A program made the position numbers and the translations under genes. Shown in pieces: positions 23,936-37,100 of a stretch of DNA of 64,000 nt. How positions within the stretch are numbered: position 1 is the stretch's first letter; every line of letters begins with the position of its first letter. The DNA comes from Odiellus spinosus (Eukaryota; Arthropoda; Arachnida; Opiliones; Phalangiidae), in NCBI GenBank assembly GCA_963920705.1, contig OY987227.1, positions 2,170,001-2,234,000 on the forward strand, given 5' to 3'. Under the pieces are notes generated by a model. The model ran no database searches. It was given only the letters and a program-made list of their open reading frames with translations, and was not told where the DNA came from.

Positions 23936-24508
23936 GTTTTAGTTCCAAATGAAGAAATTTATTTTTTCGGTAATGTAAACTAGGCTCTTGCGCTTCCCTT
24001 TAGCTCAAATTTTTCGATCTTTTTGATGGGGCTTAGAATTTGCAACACGCTGATTTTATAGCTTAGAAGGTTCTCTTTAAGAATTTAGCAACTATTCAAT
24101 CCTAGTCTTTAACGATAAGTCGCCAGCTCAGTTTTAGTTCCAAATGAAGAAATTAATTTTTTCGGTAATGTACACTAGGCTCTTGGGCTTCCCTTTAGAT
24201 CAATTTTTTCGATCTTTTTCATGGGGCTTAGAATTTGCACCATGCTGATTTTGTAGCTTAGACGGTTCTCTATAAGAATTTAGCCACGATTCAATCCTAG
24301 ACTTTAACTATAAGTCGCCAGCTCAGTTTTAGTTCCAACTGAAGTAATTAATTTTTTCGGTAAGGTACACTAGGCTCTTGCGCTTCCCTTTAGATCAATT
24401 TTTTCGATCTTTTTAATGGGGCTTAGAATTTGCACCACGCTGCTTTTATAGCTTAGACGGTTCTCTTTAAGAATTTAACCACTCTTCAATCCTAGCCTTT
24501 AACGATAA

Positions 24509-24578
24509 GTCGCCAGCTTCTTAAAGACGGTTCTCTTTAAGAATTTAACCACTATTCGGTCCTAGCCTTTAACGAAAA
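24509..24578. repeat. 70-bp deleted satellite monomer (single)
   Basis: Same joint as the unit at 14419. The next full monomer starts at 24579 after AACGAAAAGT, a local single-base variant. Confidence 0.86.
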
Positions 24579-25360
24579 GTCGCCAGCTCAGTTTTAGTTC
24601 CAAATGAAGAAATTAATTTTTTCGGTAAGTTACACTAGGCTCTTGGGCTTCCCTTTAGATCAATTTTTTTCGATCTTTTTGATAAGGCTTAGAATTTGCA
24701 CAATGCTTATTTTGTAGCTTAGACGATTCTCTTTAAGAATTTAGCCACTATTCAATCCTAGCCTTTAACGATAAGTCGCCAGCTCAGTTTTAGTTCCAAA
24801 TAAATAAATAAATTTTTTCGGTATGGTACACTAGGCTCTTGGGCTTCCCTTTAGATCAATTTTTTTCGATCTTTTTGATAAGGCTTAGAATTTGCACCAT
24901 GCTGATTTTGTAGCTTAGACGTTTCTCTTTAAGAATTTAGCCACGATTCAATCCTAGACTTTAACTATAAGTCGCCAGCTCAGTTTTAGTTCCAAATGAA
25001 GAAATTAATTTTTTCGGTAATGTACACTAGGCTCTTGCGCTTCCCTTTAGCTCAAATTTTTCGATCTTTTTGACGGGGCTTAGAATTTGCAACACGCTGA
25101 TTTTATAGCTTAGAAGGTTCTCTTTAAGAATTTAGCAACTATTCAATCCTAGTCTTTAACGATAAGTCGCCAGCTCAGTTTTAGTTCCAAATGAAGAAAT
25201 TAATTTTTTCGGTATGGTACACTAAGCTCTTGGGCTTCCCTTTAGATCAATTTTTTCGATATTTTTGATGGGGTTTAGAATTTGCACCACGCTGCTTTTA
25301 TAGCTTAGACGGTTCTCTTTAAGAATTTAACCACTCTTCAATCCTAGCCTTTAACGATAA

Positions 25361-25500
25361 GTCGCCAGCTTCTTAAAGACGGTTCTCTTTAAGAATTTAA
25401 CCACTATTCAGTCCTAGCCTTTAACGATAAGTCGCCAGCTTCATAAAGACGGTTCTCTTTAAGAATTTAACCACTATTCGGTCCTAGCCTTTAACGATAA
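25361..25500. repeat. Two tandem 70-bp deleted monomers
   Basis: Short units start at 25361 and 25431. The joints are CTTCTTAAAG and CTTCATAAAG, in the same order as the other doublets. The first unit has GGTTCTCTTT, so it differs from the 15274 and 22258 doublets by that word. Confidence 0.88.
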
Positions 25501-28500
25501 GTCGCCAGCTCAGTTTTAGTTCCAAATAAATAAATAAATTTTTTCGGTATGGTACACCAGGCTCTTGGGCTTCCCTTTAGATCAATTTTTTTCGATCTTT
25601 TTGATAAGGCTTAGAATTTGCACCATGCTGATTTTGTAGCTTAGACGTTTCTCTTTAAGAATTTAGCCACTAGTCAATCATAGCCTCTTACGATAAGTCG
25701 CCAGCTCAGTTTTAGTTCCAAATAAATAAATTAATTTTTTCGGTATGGTACACTAGGCTCTTGGGCTTCCCTTTAGATCAATTTTTTTCGATCTTTTTGA
25801 TGAAGCTTAGAATTTGCATGATGCTGATTTTGTAGCTTAGACGGTTCTCTTTAAGAATTTAGCCACGATTCAATCCTAGACTTTAACTATAAGTCGCCAG
25901 CTCAGTTTTAGTTCCAAATATATAAATTAATTTTTTCGGTAAGGTACACTAGGCTCTTGGGCTTCCCTTTATATCAATTTTTTCGATCTTTTTGATGGGG
26001 CTTAGAATTTGCACCACGCTGCTTTTAGAGCTTAGACGGTTCTCTTTAAGAATTTAACCACTATTCAATCCCAGCCTTTAACTATAAGTCGCCAGCTCAG
26101 TTTTAGTTCCAAATGAAGAAATTAATTTTTTCGGTATGGTCCACTAGGCTCTTGGGCTTCCCTTTAGATCAATTTTTTTCGATCTTTTTGATGAGGCTTT
26201 GAATTTGCATGATGCTGATTTTGTAGATTAGACGGTTCTCTTTAAGAATTTAGCCACTATTCAATCCTAGCCTCTTACGATAAGTCGCCAGCTCAGTTTT
26301 AGTTCCAAATAAATAAATTAATTTTTTCGGTAAGGTACACTAGGCTCTTGCGCTTCCCTTTAGATCAATTTTTTCGATCTTTTTGATGGGGCTTAGAATT
26401 TGCACCACGCTGCTTTTATAGCTTAGACGGTTCTCTTTATGAATTTAACCACTATTCAATCCTAGCCTTTAACGATAAGTCGCCAGCTCAGTTTTTGTTC
26501 CAGATGTAGAAATTAATTTTTTTCGGTAATGTACACTAGGCTCTTGCGCTTCCCTTTAGCTCAAATTTTTCGATCTTTTTGATGGGGCTTAGAATTTGCA
26601 ACACGCTGATTTTATAGCTTAGAAGGTTCTCTTTAAGAATTTAGCAACTATTCAATCCTAGTCTTTAACGATAAGTCGCCAGCTCAGTTTTAGTTCCAAA
26701 TGAAGAAATTAATTTTTTCGGTATGGTACACTAAGCTCTTGGGCTTCCCTTTAGATCATTTTTTTTCGATCTTTTTGATGAGGCTTAGAATTTGCATGAT
26801 GCTAATTTTGTAGCTTAGACGGTTCTCTTTAAGAATTTAGCCACGATTTAATCCTAGACTTTAACTATAAGTCGCCAGCTCAGTTTTAGTTCCAAATGAA
26901 GAAATTAATTTTTTCGGTAAGGTACACTAGGCTCTTGGGATTCCCTTTATATCAATTTTTTCGATCTTTTTGATGGGCTTAGAATTTGCACCACGCTGCT
27001 TTTATAGCTTAGACGGTTCTCTTTAAGAATTTAACCACTATTCAATCCCAGCCTTTAACGATAAGTCGCCAGCTCAGTTTTAGTTCCAAATGAAGAAATT
27101 AATTTTTTCGGTAAGGTACACTAGGCTCTTGGGCTTCCCTTTAGCTCAAATTTTTCGATCTTTTTGATGGGGCTTAGAATTTGCAACACGCTGATTTTAT
27201 AGCTTAGAAGGTTCTCTTTAAGAATTTAGCAACTATTCAATCCTAGTCTTTAACGATAAGTCGCCAGCTCAGTTTTAGTTCCAAATGAAGAAATTAATTT
27301 TTTCGGTATGGTACACTAGGCTCTTGGGCTTCCCTTTAGATCATTTTTTTTCGATCTTTTTGATGAGGCTTAGAATTTGCATGATGCTGATTTTGTAGCT
27401 TAGACGGTTCTCTTTAAGAATTTAGCCACGATTTAATCCTAGACTTTAACTATAAGTCGCCAGCTCAGTTTTAGTTCCAAATGAAGAAATTAATTTTTTC
27501 GGTAAGGTACACTAGGCTCTTGGGATTCCCTTTATATCAATTTTTTCGATCTTTTTGATGGGCTTAGAATTTGCACCACGCTGCTTTTATAGCTTAGACG
27601 GTTCTCTTTAAGAATTTAACCACTATTCAATCCCAGCCTTTAACGATAAGTCGCCAGCTCAGTTTTAGTTCCAAATGAAGAAATTAATTTTTTCGGTAAG
27701 GTACACTAGGCTCTTGGGCTTCCCTTTATATCAATTTTTTCGATCTTTTTGATGGGGCTTAGAATTTGCACCACGCTGCTTTTATAGCTTAGACGGTTTT
27801 CTTTAAGAATTTAACCACTGTTCAATCCCAGCCTTTAACGATAAGTCGCCAGCTCAGTTTTAGTTCCAAATGAAGAAATTAATTTTTTCGGTAAGGTACA
27901 CTAGGCTCTTGGGCTTCCCTTCATATCAATTTTTTCGATCTTTTTGATGGGGCTTAGAATTTGCACCATGCTGCTTTTATAGCTTAGACTGTTCTCTTTA
28001 AGAATTTAACCACTATTCAATCCTAGCATTTAACGATAAGTCGCCAGCTCAGTTTTAGTTCCAAATAAAGAAATTAATTTTTTCGGTAAGGTACACTAGG
28101 CTCTTGGGCTCCCTTTTAGATCAATTTTTTCGATCTTTTTGAAGGGGCTTAAAATTTGCACCACGCTGATTTTATAGCTTAGACGGTTCTCTTTAAGAAT
28201 TTAGCCACTATTCAATCCTAGCCTCTTACGATAAGTCGCCAGCTCAGTTTTAGTTCCAAATAAATAAATTAATTTTTTCGGTATGGTACACTAGGCTCTT
28301 GGGCTTCCCTTTAGATCAATTTTTTTCGATCTTTTTGATGAGGCTTTGAATTTGCATGATGCTGATTTTGTAGCTTAGACGGTTCTCTTTAAGAATTTAG
28401 CCACGATTCAATCCTAGCCTTTAACGATAAGTCGCCAGCTCAGTTTTAGTTCCAAATGAAGAAATTAATTTTTTCGGTAAGGTACACTAGGCTCTTGGGC

Positions 28501-31276
28501 TTCCCTTTAGATCAATTTTTTCGATCTTTTTGATGGGGCTTAGAATTTGCACCACGCTGATTTTATAGCTTAGACGGTTCTCTTTAAGAAATTAGCCACG
28601 ATTCAATCCTAGACTTTAACTATAAGTCGCCAGCTCAGTTTTAGTTCCAAATGAAGAAATTAATTTTTTCGGTATGGTACACTAGGCTCTTGGGCTTCCT
28701 TTTAGATCAATTTTTTTCGATCTTTTTGATGAGGCTTAGAATTTGCATGTTGCTGATTTTGTAGCCTAGACGGTTCTCTTTAAGAATTTAGCCACGATTC
28801 AATCCTAGACTTTAACTATAAGTCGCCAGCTCAGTTTTAGTTCCAAATATATAAATTAATTTTTTCGGTAAGGTACACTAGGCTCTTGGGCTTCCCTTTA
28901 TATCAATTTTTTCGATCTTTTTGATGGGGCTTAGAATTTGCACGACGCTGCTTTTATAGCTTAGACGGTTCTCTTTAAGAATTTAGCCACTATTCAATCC
29001 TAGCCTCTTACGATAAGTCGCCAGCTCAGTTTTAGTTCCAAAAAAATAAATTAATTTTTTCGGTATGGTACACTAGGCTCTTGGGCTTCCCTTTAGATAA
29101 ATTTTTTTTCGATCTTTTTGATGAGGCTTAGAATTTGCATGATGCTGATTTTGTAGCTTAGACGGTTCTCTTTAAGAATTTAGCCACGATTCAATCCTAG
29201 ACTTTAACTATAAGTCGCCAGCTCAGTTTTAGTTCCAAATGAAGAAATTAATTTTTTCGGTAAGGTACACTAGGCTCTTGGGCTTCCCTTATATCAATTT
29301 TTTCGATCTTTTTGATGGGGCTTAGAATTTGCACCACGCTGCTTTTATAGCTTAGACGGTTTTCTTTAAGAATTTAACCACTATTCAATCCCAGCCTTTA
29401 ACGATAAGTCGCCAGCTCAGTTTTAGTTCCAAATGAAGAAATTAATTTTTTCGGTAAGGTACACTAGGCTCTTGGGCTTCCCTTCATATATATTTTTTCG
29501 ATCTTTTTGATGGGGCTTAGAATTTGCACCACGCTGCTTTTATAGCTTAGACTGTTCTCTTTAAGAATTTAACCACTATTCAATCCTAGCATTTAACGAT
29601 AAGTCGCCAGCTCAGTTTTAGTTCCAAATGAAGAAATTAATTTTTTCGGTAAGGTACACTAGGCTCTTGGGCTTCCCTTTAGATCAATTTTTTCGATCTT
29701 TTTGATGGGTCTTAGAATTTGCACCACGCTGCTTTTATAGCTTAGACTGTTCTCTTTAAGAATTTAACCACTATTCAATCCTAGCCTTTAACGATAAGTC
29801 GCCAGCTTAGTTTTAGTTCCAAATAAAGAAATTAATTTTTTCGGTAAGGTACACTAGGCTCTTGGGCTTCCCTTTAGATCAATTTTTTCGATCTTTTTGA
29901 TGGGGCTTAAAATTTGCACCACGCTGATTTTATAGCTTAGACGGTTCTCTTTAAGAATTAAGCCACTATTCAATCCTAGCCTTTTACGATAAGTCGCCAG
30001 CTCAGTTTTAGTTCCAAATAAATAAATTAATTTTTTCGGTATGGTACATAAGGCTCTTGGGCTTCCCTTTAGATCAATTTTTTTCGATCTTTTTGATGAG
30101 GCTTAGAATTTGCATGATGCTGATTTTGTAGCTTAGACGGTTCTCTTTAAGAATTTAACCACTATTCAATCCTAGCCTTTAACGATAAGTCGCCAGCTTA
30201 GTTTTAGTTCCAAATAAAGAAATTAATTTTTTCGGTAAGGTACACTAGGCTCTTGGGCTTCCCTTTAGATCAATTTTTTCGATCATTTTGATGGGGCTTA
30301 AAATTTGCACCACGCTAATTTTATAGCTTAGACGGTTCTCTTTAAGAATTTAGCCACTATTCAATCCTAGCCTCTTACGATAAGTCGCCAGCTCAGTTTT
30401 AGTTCCAAATAAATAAAGTTTTTCGGTATGGTACACTAGGCTCTTGGGCTTCCCTTTAGATCAATTTTTTTCGATCTTTTTGATGAGGCTTTGAATTTGC
30501 ATGATGCTGATTTTGTAGCTTAGACGGTTCTCTTTAAGAATTTAGCCACGATTCAATCCTAGACTTTAACTATAAGTCGCCAGCTCAGTTTTAGTTCCAA
30601 ATATATAAATTAATTTTTTCGGTATGGTACATTAGGCTCTTGGGCTTCCCTTTAGATCAATTTTTTCGATCTTTTTGATGGGGCTTAGAATTTGCACCAC
30701 GCTGCTTTTATAGCTTAGTCTGTTCTCTTTAAGAATTTAACCACTATTCAATCCTAGACTTTAACTATAAGTCGCCAGCTCAGTTTTAGTTCCAAATGAA
30801 GAAATTAATTTTTTCGGTAAGGTACACTAGGCTCTTGGGCTTCCCTTTAGATCAATTTTTTCGATCTTTTTGATGGGGCTTAGAATTTGCACCACGCTGA
30901 TTTTATAGCTTAGACGGTTCTCTTTAAGAATTTAGCCACTATTCAATCCTAGTCTCTTAGGATAAGTCGCCAGCTCAGTTTTAGTTCCAAATATATAAAT
31001 TAATTTTTTCGGTAAGGTACACTAGGCTCTTGGGCTTCCCTTTAGATCAATGTTTTTCGATCTTTTTGATGGGGCTTAGAATTTGCACCACGCTGCTTTT
31101 ATAGCTTAGACGGTTCTCTTTAAGAGTTTAACCACTATTCAATCCTAGACTTTAACTATAAGTCGCCAGCTCAGTTTTAGTTCCAAATGAAGAAATTAAT
31201 TTTTTCGGTAATGTACACTAGGCTCTTGCGCTTCCCTTTAGCTCAAATTTTTCGATCTTTTTGATGGGGCTTAGAA

Positions 31277-31840
31277 TTTGCAACACGCTGATTTTATAGC
31301 TTAGAAGGTTCTCTTTAAGAATTTAGCAACTATTCAATCCTAGTCTTTAACGATAAGTCGCCAGCTCAGTTTTAGTTCCAACTGAAGTAATTAATTTTTT
31401 CGGTAAGGTACACTAGGCTCTTGCGCTTCCCTTTAGATCAATTTTTTCGATCTTTTTAATGGGGCTTAGAATTTGCACCACGCTGCTTTTATAGCTTAGA
31501 CGGTTCTCTTTAAGAATTTAACCACTCTTCAATCCTAGCCTTTAACGATAAGTCGCCAGCTTCTTAAAGACGGTTCTCTTTAAGAATTTAACCACTATTC
31601 GGTCCTAGCCTTTAACGATAAGTCGCCAGCTCAGTTTTAGTTCCAAATGAAGAAATTAATTTTTTCGGTAAGTTACACTAGGCTCTTGGGCTTCCCTTTA
31701 GGTCAATTTTTTCGATCTTTTTGATGGGGCTTAGAATTTACACAATGCTTATTTTGTAGCTTAGACGGTTCTTTTTAAGAATTTAGCCACTATTCAATCC
31801 TAGCCTTTAACGATAAGTCGCCAGCTCAGTTTTAGTTCCA
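31277..31840. repeat. 1,046-bp-offset block, first copy, including a 70-bp monomer
   Basis: Contains the GCTTAGAAGG variant monomer, the CCAACTGAAGTAATTAATT monomer and a 70-bp deleted monomer at 31552-31621. The same order recurs 1,046 bases later. Confidence 0.78.
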
Positions 31841-32323
31841 AATATATAAATTAATTTTTTCGGTATGGTACATTAGGCTCTTGGGCTTCCCTTTAGATCA
31901 ATTTTTTCGATCTTTTTGATGGGGCTTAGAATTTGCACCACGCTGCTTTTATAGCTTAGTCTGTTCTCTTTAAGAATTTAACCACTATTCAATCCTAGAC
32001 TTTAACTATAAGTCGCCAGCTCAGTTTTAGTTCCAAATGAAGAAATTAATTTTTTCGGTAAGGTACACTAGGCTCTTGGGCTTCCCTTTATATCTATTTT
32101 TTCGCCCTTTTTTGATTGGGCTTAGAATTTGCACAATGCTTATTTAGTAGCTTAGACGGTTCTTTTTAAGAATTTAGCCACGATTCAATCCTAGTCTTTA
32201 ACTATAAGTCGCCAGCTCAGTTTTAGTTCCAAATAAATAAATTAATTTTTTCGGTAAGGTACACTAGGCTCTTGAGCTTCCCTTTAGATCAATTTTTTCG
32301 ATCTTTTTGATGGGGCTTAGAAT

Positions 32324-32886
32324 TTGCAACACGCTGATTTTATAGCTTAGAAGGTTCTCTTTAAGAATTTAGCAACTATTCAATCCTAGTCTTTAACGAT
32401 AAGTCGCCAGCTCAGTTTTAGTTCCAACTGAAGTAATTAATTTTTTCGGTAAGGTACACTAGGCTCTTGCGCTTCCCTTTAGATCAATTTTTTCGATCTT
32501 TTTAATGGGGCTTAGAATTTGCACCACGCTGCTTTTATAGCTTAGACGGTTCTCTTTAAGAATTTAACCACTCTTCAATCCTAGCCTTTAACGATAAGTC
32601 GCCAGCTTCTTAAAGACGGTTCTCTTTAAGAATTTAACCACTATTCGGTCCTAGCCTTTAACGATAAGTCGCCAGCTCAGTTTTAGTTCCAAATGAAGAA
32701 ATTAATTTTTTCGGTAAGTTACACTAGGCTCTTGGGCTTCCCTTTAGGTCAATTTTTTCGATCTTTTTGATGGGGCTTAGAATTTACACAATGCTTATTT
32801 TGTAGCTTAGACGGTTCTTTTTAAGAATTTAGCCACTATTCAATCCTAGCCTTTAACGATAAGTCGCCAGCTCAGTTTTAGTTCCA
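32324..32886. repeat. 1,046-bp-offset block, second copy, including a 70-bp monomer
   Basis: Copy of 31277-31840. ACTGAAGTAA is at 31381 and 32427, and the deleted monomers at 31552 and 32598 share the 1,046 spacing. Confidence 0.78.
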
Positions 32887-34036
32887 AATAAATAAATAAA
32901 TTTTTTCGGTATGGTACACTAGGCTCTTGGGCTTCCCTTTAGATCAATTTTTTTCGATCTTTTTGATAAGGCTTAGAATTTGCACCATGCTGATTTTGTA
33001 GCTTAGACGTTTCTCTTTAAGAATTTAGCCACGATTCAATCCTAGACTTTAACTATAAGTCGCCAGCTCAGTTTTAGTTCCAAATGAAGAAATTAATTTT
33101 TTCGGTAATGTACACTAGGCTCTTGCGCTTCGCTTTAGCTCAAATTTTTCGATCTTTTTGATGGGGCTTAGAATTTGCAACACGCTGATTTTATAGCTTA
33201 GAAGGTTCTCTTTAAGAATTTAGCAACTATTCAATCCTAGTCTTTAACGATAAGTCGCCAGCTCAGTTTTAGTTCCAAATGAAGAAATTAATTTTTTCGG
33301 TATGGTACACTAGGCTCTTGAGCTTCCCTTTAGATCAATTTTTTTCGATCTTTTTGATGAGGCTTAGAATTTGCATGATGCTGATTTTATAGCTTAGATG
33401 GTTCTCTTTAAGAATTTAGCCACTATTCAATCCTAGCCTTTAACGATAAGTCGCCAGCTCAGTTTTAGTTCCTAATAAATAAATAAATTTTTTCGGTATG
33501 GTACACTAGGCTCTTGGGCTTCCCTTTAGATCAATTTTTTTCGATCTTTTTGATAAGGCTTAGAATTTGCACCATGCTGATTTTGTAGCTTAGACGTTTC
33601 TCTTTAAGAATTTAGCCACGATTCAATCCTAGACTTTAACTATAAGTCGCCAGCTCAGTTTTAGTTCCAAATGAAGAAATTAATTTTTTCGGTAAGGTAC
33701 ACTAGGCTCTTGGGCTTCCCTTTATATCTATTTTTTCGCCCTTTTTTGATTGGGCTTAGAATTTGCACAATGCTTATTTAGTAGCTTAGACGGTTCTTTT
33801 TAAGAATTTAGCCACGATTCAATCCTAGTCTTTAACTATAAGTCGCCAGCTCAGTTTTAGTTCCAAATAAATAAATTAATTTTTTCGGTAAGGTACACTA
33901 GGCTCTTGAGCTTCCCTTTAGATCAATTTTTTCGATCTTTTTAATGGGGCTTAGAATTTGCACCACGCTGCTTTTATAGCTTAGACGGTTCTCTTTAAGA
34001 ATTTAACCACTCTTCAATCCTAGCCTTTAACGATAA

Positions 34037-34106
34037 GTCGCCAGCTTCTTAAAGACGGTTCTCTTTAAGAATTTAACCACTATTCAGTCCTAGCCTTTAA
34101 CGATAA
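34037..34106. repeat. 70-bp deleted satellite monomer (single)
   Basis: Same joint as elsewhere, again preceded by a full monomer with CCACTCTTCAATCC. The unit carries TTCAGTCC rather than TTCGGTCC. Confidence 0.86.
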
Positions 34107-37100
34107 GTCGCCAGCTCAGTTTTAGTTCCAAATGAAGAAATTAATTTTTTCGGTAAGGTACACCAGGCTCTTGGGCTTCCCTTTAGGTCAATTTTTTCGA
34201 TCTTTTTGATGGGGCTTAGAATTTACACAATGCTTATTTTGTAGCTTAGACGGTTCTCTTTAAGAATTTAGCCACTATTCAATCCTAGCCTTTAACGATA
34301 AGCCGCCAGCTCAGTTTTAGTTCCAAATAAATAAATAAATTTTTTCGGTATGGTACACCAGGCTCTTGGGCTTCCCTTTAGATCAATTTTTTTCGATCTT
34401 TTTGATAAGGCTTAGAATTTGCACCATGCTGATTTTGTAGCTTAGACGTTTCTCTTTAAGAATTTAGCCACTAGTCAATCATAGCCTCTTACGATAAGTC
34501 GCCAGCTCAGTTTTAGTTCCAAATAAATAAATTAATTTTTTCGGTATGGTACACTAGGCTCTTGGGCTTCCCTTTAGATCAATTTTTTTCGATCTTTTTG
34601 ATGAAGCTTAGAATTTGCATGATGCTGATTTTGTAGCTTAGACGGTTCTTTTTAAGAATTTAGCCACGATCCAATCCTAGACTTTAACTATAAGTCGCCA
34701 GCTCAGTTTTAGTTCCAAATAAATAAATTAATTTTTTCGGTAAGGTACACTAGGCTCTTGCGCTTGCCTTTAGATCAATTTTTTCGATCTTTTTGATGGG
34801 GCTTAGACTTTGCACCACGATGCTTTTATAGCTTAGACGGTTCTCTTTAAGAATTTACCACTATTCAATCCTAGCCTTTAACGATAAGTCGCCAGCTCAG
34901 TTTTAGTTCCAAATAAATAAATTAATTTTTTCGGTAAGGTACACTAGGCTCTTGCGCTTCCCTTTAGATCAATTTTTTCGATCTTTTTGATGGGGCTTAG
35001 AATTTTCACCACGCTGCTTTTATAGCTTAGACGGTTCTCTTTATGAATTTAACCACTATTCAATCCTAGCCTTTAACGATAAGTCGCCAGCTCAGTTTTT
35101 GTTCCAGATGTAGAAATTAATTTTTTCGGTAATGTACACTAGGCTCTTGCGCTTCCCTTTAGCTCAAATTTTTCGATCTTTTTGATGGGGCTTAGAATTT
35201 GCAACACGCTGATTTTATAGCCTAGAAGGTTCTCTTTAAGAATTTAGCAACTATTCAATCCTAGTCTTTAACGATAAGTCGCCAGCTCAGTTTTAGTTCC
35301 AAATGAAGAAATTAATTTTTTCGGTATGGTACACAAAGCTCTTGGGCTTCCCTTTAGATCAATTTTTTTGATATTTTTGATGGGGTTTAGAATTTGCACC
35401 ACGCTGCTTTTATAGCTTAGACGATTCTCTTTAAGAATTTAACCACTATTCAATCCTAGCCTTTAACGATAAGTCGCCAGCTCAGTTTTAGTTCCAACTG
35501 AAGTAAGGTACACTAGGCTCTTGCGCTTCACTTTAGATCAATTTTTTCGATCTTTTTGATGGGGCTTAGAATTTCCACAATGCTTATTTTGTAGCTTAGA
35601 CGGTTCTCTTTAAGAATTTAGCCACTATTCAATCCTAGCCTTTAACGATAAGTCGCCAGCTCAGTTTTAGTTCCAAATAAATAAATAAATTTTTTCGGTA
35701 TGGTACACTAGGCTCTTGGGCTTCCCTTTAGATCAATTTTTTTCGATCTTTTTGATAAGGCTTAGAATTTGCACCATGCTGATTTTGTAGCTTAGACGTT
35801 TCTCTTTAAGAATTTAGCCACGATTCAATCCTAGACTTTAACTATAAGTCGCCAGCTCAGTTTTAGTTCCAAATGAAGAAATTAATTTTTTCGGTATGGT
35901 ACACTAAGCTCTTGGGCTTCCCTTTAGATCAATTTTTTCGATATTTTTGATGGGGCTTAGAATTTGCACCACGCTGCTTTTATAGCTTAGACGGTTCTCT
36001 TTATGAATTTAACCACTATTCAATCCTAGCCTTTAACGATAAGTCGCCAGCTCAGTTTTTGTTCCAGATGAAGAAATTAATTTTTTCGGTAATGTACACT
36101 AGGCTCTTGCGCTTCCCTTTAGCTAAATTTTTCGATTTTTTTGATGGGGCTTAGAATTTGCAACACGCTGATTTTATAGCTTAGAAGGTTCTCTTTAAGA
36201 ATTTAGCAACTATTCAATCCTATTCTTTAACGATAAGTCGCCAGCTCAGTTTTAGTTCCAAATGAAGAAATTAATTTTTTCGGTATGGTACACTAAGCTC
36301 TTGGGCTTCCCTTTAGATCAATTTTTTGATCTTTTTGATGAGGGTTAGAATTTGCAAAATGCTGATTTTGTAGCTTAGACGGTTCTCTTTAAGAATTTAG
36401 CCACGATTCAATCCTAGACTTTAACTATAAGTCGCCAGCTCAGTTTTAGTTCCAAATGAAGAAATTAATTTTTTCGGTAAGGTACACTAGGCTCTTGGGC
36501 TTCCCTTTAGATCTATTTTTTCGCCCTTTTTTGATTGGGCTTAGAATTTGCACAATGCTTATTTAGTAGCTTAGACGGTTCTTTTTAAGAATTTAGCCAC
36601 GATTCAATCCTAGTCTTTAACTATAAGTCGCCAGCTCAGTTTTAGTTCCAAATAAATAAATTAATTTTTTCGGTAAGGTACACTAGGCTCTTGCGCTTCC
36701 CTTTAGATCAATTTTTTCGATCTTTTTGATGGGGCTTAGAATTTGCACCACGCTGCTTTTATAGCTTAGACGGTTCTCTTTATGAATTTAACCACTATTC
36801 AATCCTAGCCTTTAACGATAAGTCGCCAGCTCAGTTTTTGTTCCAGATGTAGAAATTAATTTTTTTTGGTAATGTACACTAGGCTCTTGCGCTTCCCTTT
36901 AGCTCAAATTTTTCGATCTTTTTGATGGGGCTTAGAATTTGCAACACGCTGATTTTATAGCTTAGAAGGTTATCTTTAAGAATTTAGCAACTATTCAATC
37001 CTAGTCTTTAACGATAAGTCGCCAGCTCAGTTTTAGTTCCAAATGAAGAAATTAATTTTTTCGGTATGGTACACTAAGCTCTTGGGCTTCCCTTTAGATC

